In this document: one piece after another, positions 60,111 to 64,000 of the stretch
Numbering within the stretch: position 1 is the stretch's first letter
Layout: every line of letters begins with the position of its first letter
Assembly: GCF_007859715.1 (NCBI RefSeq)
Contig: NZ_SJPG01000001.1
Coordinates: 4,180,728 to 4,244,727, forward strand
Direction of reading: 5' to 3'
DNA length: 64,000 bases
DNA from: Rubinisphaera italica
GTDB lineage: Bacteria > Planctomycetota > Planctomycetia > Planctomycetales > Planctomycetaceae
Notes under the pieces: generated by a model
What the model was told of the DNA's origin: nothing
The model's input: only the letters and a program-made list of their open reading frames with translations
The model's database searches: none
Position numbers and translations under genes: made by a program

Positions 60111-61538
60111 ATGACTGCACAGACTTCTTATTCTGGAAATAACTTCCGATGTGGTGGTCCCGTTTCGCGGCGTGCCTTTTTACAGGCAGGAGCCCTGGGA
60201 ATTGGTGGTTTTGGGTTGACTGACTTTCTACGACTCAAAGCCGAAGCTGGTCAGACGGTAGGTCCAGATCATCCTGCGGTGATTTTCGTCTGGTTGCCGG
60301 GCGGACCTCCCCACATGGAGATGTACGATCTTAAGCCGGAAGCTCCCTCCGATTATCGTGGAGAATATTGGCCGATCAATACCAACGTGCCGGGGCTGGA
60401 TGTTTGCGAACACATGCCAATGCACGCCCAGTGTGCGGATCGTTATACGATTATCCGTTCAATCTCACACGAATTTGCCGACCACGGGGGCGGTCATAAA
60501 CGATTTCTGACAGGCCGCAAACCGAAAACGCCGACTGGCTTTGTGAATGATGCTCCGATGATTGGGTCGATTGTTGCCAAAGCGTTCGAGCATCGAAATG
60601 TGGGCCTGCCGAATTATGTTTCTGGAACCAATGCCGGGCGAGCGGGGGTCGATACATATAGCTTCGGGGCTGCTTATCTCGGTTCTACTTATGTCCCGTT
60701 TAATGTGCCGGGAGATCCGAGTGAGGAAAAATTTGAGATCAAGAATCTCTCGCTCGACAAGCGAATTGCGGATCGACTTGATGATCGGAACATGCTGCTC
60801 AACGATATCGACGCGATTCGACGTGAAGTCGATAACAGCGGCATGATGACTTCGATGGACCGGTTTAATGAGCAAGCCGTTAATATGCTGACCAGCCCCA
60901 AAGCTCGTGATGCGTTTGATCTGACTCGTGAAGATGACGCTACCCGAGACCGTTACGGACATCACGCCTGGGGTCAACGGGCGTTGATGGCGCGACGACT
61001 TGTCGAAGCCGGCTGCACGTTTGTGACAATGGTGATGGAAAACCCATATCAATCCGGCGTGGAGTGGTTAAAGAACGGGACCTATAACTGGGACTCCCAT
61101 GCGGTCAATTGCCATCTGTTTGATGATACAAAATTACGATTGCCGATTTACGATCGAGCCGTGACTGCTCTGGTCGAAGATTTGTATGCCAGGGGGCTGG
61201 ATCAGCGTGTGCTTCTGGTGGTGACTGGGGAATTCGGACGAACGCCACGGATATCCCATCGGAAAGGTACTAAGACCGGAGTCGAGCAACCCGGCCGCGA
61301 TCACTGGCCAGGTGCGATGTCCATGCTGGTTTCCGGCGGAGGTCTGAAAATGGGACAGGTGATTGGCTCAACGAATTCCAAAGGGGAGCACCCTCAGGAC
61401 CGTCCGCTTTCGCCGAATGATTTATGGGCAACAGTCTACCGGCATTTGGGAATCGATTATAATGCTTCCATCATCGACTATACGGGCCGCCCAATGCCGA
61501 TTTTGCCAGATGGCCAGCCGATTTCTGAATTGCTGTAA
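60111..61538 (+). CDS. DUF1501 family protein (second copy)
   Basis: 475 residues from the ATG at 60111 (GGAG eight bases upstream). The Tat-type N-terminus SRRAFLQAGALGIGGFGLTDF is followed by DUF1501 blocks VIFVWLPGGPPHMEMYDLKP, DVCEHMPMHAQCADRYTIIR, FADHGGGHKRFLTGR, YNWDSHAVNCH, VVTGEFGRTPRIS and GRDHWPGAMSMLVSGGG. It is longer than the first copy and has no DUF1549/DUF1553 partner next to it. Probably exported. Confidence 0.95.
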   Translation: MTAQTSYSGNNFRCGGPVSRRAFLQAGALGIGGFGLTDFLRLKAEAGQTVGPDHPAVIFVWLPGGPPHMEMYDLKPEAPSDYRGEYWPINTNVPGLDVCEHMPMHAQCADRYTIIRSISHEFADHGGGHKRFLTGRKPKTPTGFVNDAPMIGSIVAKAFEHRNVGLPNYVSGTNAGRAGVDTYSFGAAYLGSTYVPFNVPGDPSEEKFEIKNLSLDKRIADRLDDRNMLLNDIDAIRREVDNSGMMTSMDRFNEQAVNMLTSPKARDAFDLTREDDATRDRYGHHAWGQRALMARRLVEAGCTFVTMVMENPYQSGVEWLKNGTYNWDSHAVNCHLFDDTKLRLPIYDRAVTALVEDLYARGLDQRVLLVVTGEFGRTPRISHRKGTKTGVEQPGRDHWPGAMSMLVSGGGLKMGQVIGSTNSKGEHPQDRPLSPNDLWATVYRHLGIDYNASIIDYTGRPMPILPDGQPISELL

Positions 61539-61959
61539 AACTAATATTTGATTGATCCACCATACAAGCATGAAGCGCGAGCGAGTGTGTCAAATAGCGG
61601 CATAAGAGACTCGCTTGCGTTTCGTGTTTCTGTGTGATGTCATAACACAGATGAGGTGCTGAATATCTAAGCAACGACGTGGCGAATGTGTGCACATCTC
61701 TTATGCACTGCTGAACTTGAATTGAAATTTTAAAAATCAAGCAATTTCTCAAAGTCATAAATAATAGTATGGAGCTCCACACTCAGGTGTGAAGAGTAAC
61801 ATCTGCTCCGATGCAAACCTATCTATGGGAATGAAATGTGCTGTCATGACCTAGAAGGGACATTTCGTAAATTTCAAGAGAGAGGAATTCGTTGCCAGGG
61901 AGCCGTCCGCTCCGTAGATTGACAATTTATTCAAGAGAATCTTCCAAGGAGATCACACG
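61539..61959. other. 421-base gap between DUF1501 and amt
   Basis: Contains the repeat at 61572-61626. The amt promoter should lie here; no good sigma-54 or NtrC-type site was recognised. An AAGGAG lies 5-10 bases ahead of the amt ATG. Confidence 0.5.
61572..61626. repeat. Inverted repeat GAAGCGCGAGCGAGT / ACTCGCTTGCGTTTCGTG
   Basis: The arms pair with two mismatches around a 22-base centre. This looks like a mobile-type interspersed repeat of planctomycete intergenic regions. It lies between the DUF1501 gene and amt. Confidence 0.65.
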
Positions 61960-63408
61960 ATGTATAGCGCTCATACATTGCACCGCTTTGGCTTAGCTGG
62001 GGTGGTACTATTACTTGCTTTGGGGGTTGTTACCCCCGTTTTAACATTTGCAGATGAACCTGCACCCGAATCGACTTCGACACCGCTCCAGGCTGGAGCA
62101 GCCGAAGCGGAGATTGCCGAGGAAGCTCAGGCAGTCGAATTCAACCAGGCCGATATCGCCTGGATGCTCACTTCTTCAGCACTGGTTCTGATGATGACTG
62201 GTCCCGGTCTGGCACTGTTTTATGGCGGACTGGTTCGTAAAAAGAATGTCCTGAGCGTGATGATGCAGTGTGTGGCGATGATGGGAATCATGTCTGTCCT
62301 GTGGGTCGTGGTTGGTTATTCGTTGGCATTCGCTCCTGATATGCTGGGCGGATTTGTCGGTGGATTTGATCATGTGATGCTCAAGGGCGTTCTGCCGGAG
62401 TGGAGTGATTCAGCAGGAGAAATCATCACACCGGCTTTTGGTGGCATTCCCACTGTGCTGTTTGCTGTTTTTCAGATGATGTTCTTTATCATTACACCGG
62501 CTTTGATTGTGGGAGCTTTTGCCGAACGAATGAAGTTTTCTGCAATGGCTTTGTATTCTATCCTGTGGGGACTGCTGGTCTATTGCCCAATTGCCCACTG
62601 GGTCTGGTCCGATGGCGGCTGGCTATGTGAGTGGAATGAAGCGGCTGCGTTCCCGGCTCTGGATTTTGCTGGTGGAACTGTCGTGCATATCAGTTCGGGG
62701 ATCTCTGCTCTGGTCTGTTGTTTGATGATCGGTAAACGACTGAACTTCCAAAAAGAGCCGATGCCACCGCATAACTTGACTTACACCTTCATTGGTGCCT
62801 GCCTGTTGTGGGTAGGCTGGTTCGGATTTAATGCCGGAAGTGCTGCCTCTGCGAATGCTACGGCAGTGAATGCTTTTGCAGCGACTCATCTGGCGGCTTC
62901 GACTGGATTGATTGCCTGGGCGCTGATGGAATGGTTCACACTCGGACGCCCAACCATTCTGGGAGCCTGTTCAGGGGCAGTTGCGGGTTTGGTTTGCATC
63001 ACACCGGCCAGTGGATCGGTTGCGGTTCCCGGGGCGATGGTCATTGGATTGTGCGGCGGAGTCGCCAGCTTCCTCGCCTGTACGAAACTAAAAAATGCGA
63101 TGGGTTACGATGATTCACTCGATGTTTTTGGAGTGCATGGCATTTCCGGAATTGTGGGGGCATTGCTGACCGGTGTTTTCGCCTCAAAAAGTATTACTGG
63201 TGCCCGTGTCGGTTTGATTGAGGGGAATCCCGGTCAAATGGTCAATCAGGCGGTCAGTATTGCCGCGGCTGCCGGTCTGGCAATTGTTGGTAGCATCGTG
63301 CTGCTCAAACTGATCGACTTGACGATCGGATTACGGGTTTCCGAAGATAGCGAAGTTCGTGGACTCGATTTAACAGAGCACGGCGAAGAAGGATATATCT
63401 TCCTGTAA
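61960..63408 (+). CDS. amt: Ammonium transporter
   Basis: 482 residues with a signal-like N-terminus and about eleven membrane helices. The Amt signature DFAGGTVVHISSGISALV, FGFNAGSAASANATAVNAF, and GVHGISGIVGALLTGVF are present; the pore His pair is in these blocks. The C-terminal GLRVSEDSEVRGLDLTEHGEEGY is the conserved tail that contacts PII. It is immediately upstream of glnB, which regulates it by plugging the pore. Confidence 0.97.
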   Translation: MYSAHTLHRFGLAGVVLLLALGVVTPVLTFADEPAPESTSTPLQAGAAEAEIAEEAQAVEFNQADIAWMLTSSALVLMMTGPGLALFYGGLVRKKNVLSVMMQCVAMMGIMSVLWVVVGYSLAFAPDMLGGFVGGFDHVMLKGVLPEWSDSAGEIITPAFGGIPTVLFAVFQMMFFIITPALIVGAFAERMKFSAMALYSILWGLLVYCPIAHWVWSDGGWLCEWNEAAAFPALDFAGGTVVHISSGISALVCCLMIGKRLNFQKEPMPPHNLTYTFIGACLLWVGWFGFNAGSAASANATAVNAFAATHLAASTGLIAWALMEWFTLGRPTILGACSGAVAGLVCITPASGSVAVPGAMVIGLCGGVASFLACTKLKNAMGYDDSLDVFGVHGISGIVGALLTGVFASKSITGARVGLIEGNPGQMVNQAVSIAAAAGLAIVGSIVLLKLIDLTIGLRVSEDSEVRGLDLTEHGEEGYIFL

Positions 63409-63481
63409 CCGAAGCAGCGGTCTTATTGAGGATCCAGAAGTGTTCCTCTGGTATTCTGGTATTACTGACAATATTGGGCGA

Positions 63482-63977
<496 letters not shown>

Positions 63978-64000
63978 CTGAAGATGCTTAAATGTACGGC

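Noticed and set aside
61670..61700. TGGCGAATGTGTGC upstream of amt as a sigma-54 promoter
   Set aside because: The GG-GC spacing is one base short and the central motif is poor.

Overview
The window looks like a chromosomal piece of a planctomycete, most likely family Planctomycetaceae. The markers are a DUF1549/DUF1553 protein paired with a DUF1501 protein, a second DUF1501 protein, a DUF1080 protein, a DUF5060 glycosidase-like protein, a peptidase with a VHL-like beta domain, an OprP-like porin beside a cysteine-rich secreted protein, short Lys-rich and FHA/Pro-Gln-rich proteins, and abundant hairpin repeats between genes. Base composition appears moderate (roughly half G+C by eye). There is no rRNA operon, CRISPR array, transposase or prophage; one tRNA-Leu(UAA) is present. 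I cannot name the genus from sequence alone.

Layout. 0-4.4 kb, minus strand: the N-terminal part of a DPP-IV-like peptidase running off the left edge, a DUF5060 protein, and a STAS / response-regulator-HATPase pair. 4.7-8.2 kb: a hybrid histidine kinase with PAS-like repeats, two receivers and HPt. 8.2-9.4 kb: a PTPS/QueD-like enzyme and folE. 9.6-17.8 kb: ZIP transporter, cysH, GNAT, a frameshifted DUF2007 gene, TRIC channel, proC, lactonase, dapF, UbiA-like protein. 17.9-27.8 kb: cytosolic trypsin-like protein, lipoprotein, a large Rad50-like ATPase fused to DUF4332 helix-hairpin-helix domains, an ECF sigma factor with a membrane partner, FHA protein, SDR. 28.5 kb: tRNA-Leu with a terminator. 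28.8-37.6 kb: the Na+-translocating NADH:quinone reductase cluster nqrABCDEF-apbE-nqrM, ending in lhgO. 38-46.9 kb: Lys-rich small protein, xylA, sialidase-like protein, argF, argD, hisG, porin and Cys-rich protein. 47-51.9 kb: methyltransferase, lipid kinase, stress-type small membrane proteins, a Tyr/His/Gly-rich secreted protein, a lipoprotein. 52.4-61.5 kb: LamG-DUF1549-DUF1553 plus DUF1501, an FAD oxidoreductase overlapping a MnmM-type methyltransferase, DUF1080, a second DUF1501. 62-64 kb: amt and glnB.

How genes work together. The nqr cluster contains the pump plus its flavin transferase (ApbE) and maturation factor (NqrM). amt-glnB is the usual ammonium uptake/sensing pair. argF-argD, proC, dapF, hisG and cysH are amino-acid and sulfur assimilation genes. 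The FAD oxidoreductase and MnmM-type methyltransferase overlap by 13 bases and together resemble a split MnmC for tRNA wobble-uridine modification. The STAS, RR-HATPase and hybrid kinase genes form a plausible partner-switching signalling module.

The most noteworthy observations are a VHL-like domain whose five hydroxyproline-pocket positions are kept at exact spacing in a bacterial peptidase, the split-MnmC-like pair, the Rad50-like/DUF4332 fusion, a one-base frameshift in a G-run of the DUF2007 gene, and several families of inverted repeats, one of which supplies the end of a coding sequence.
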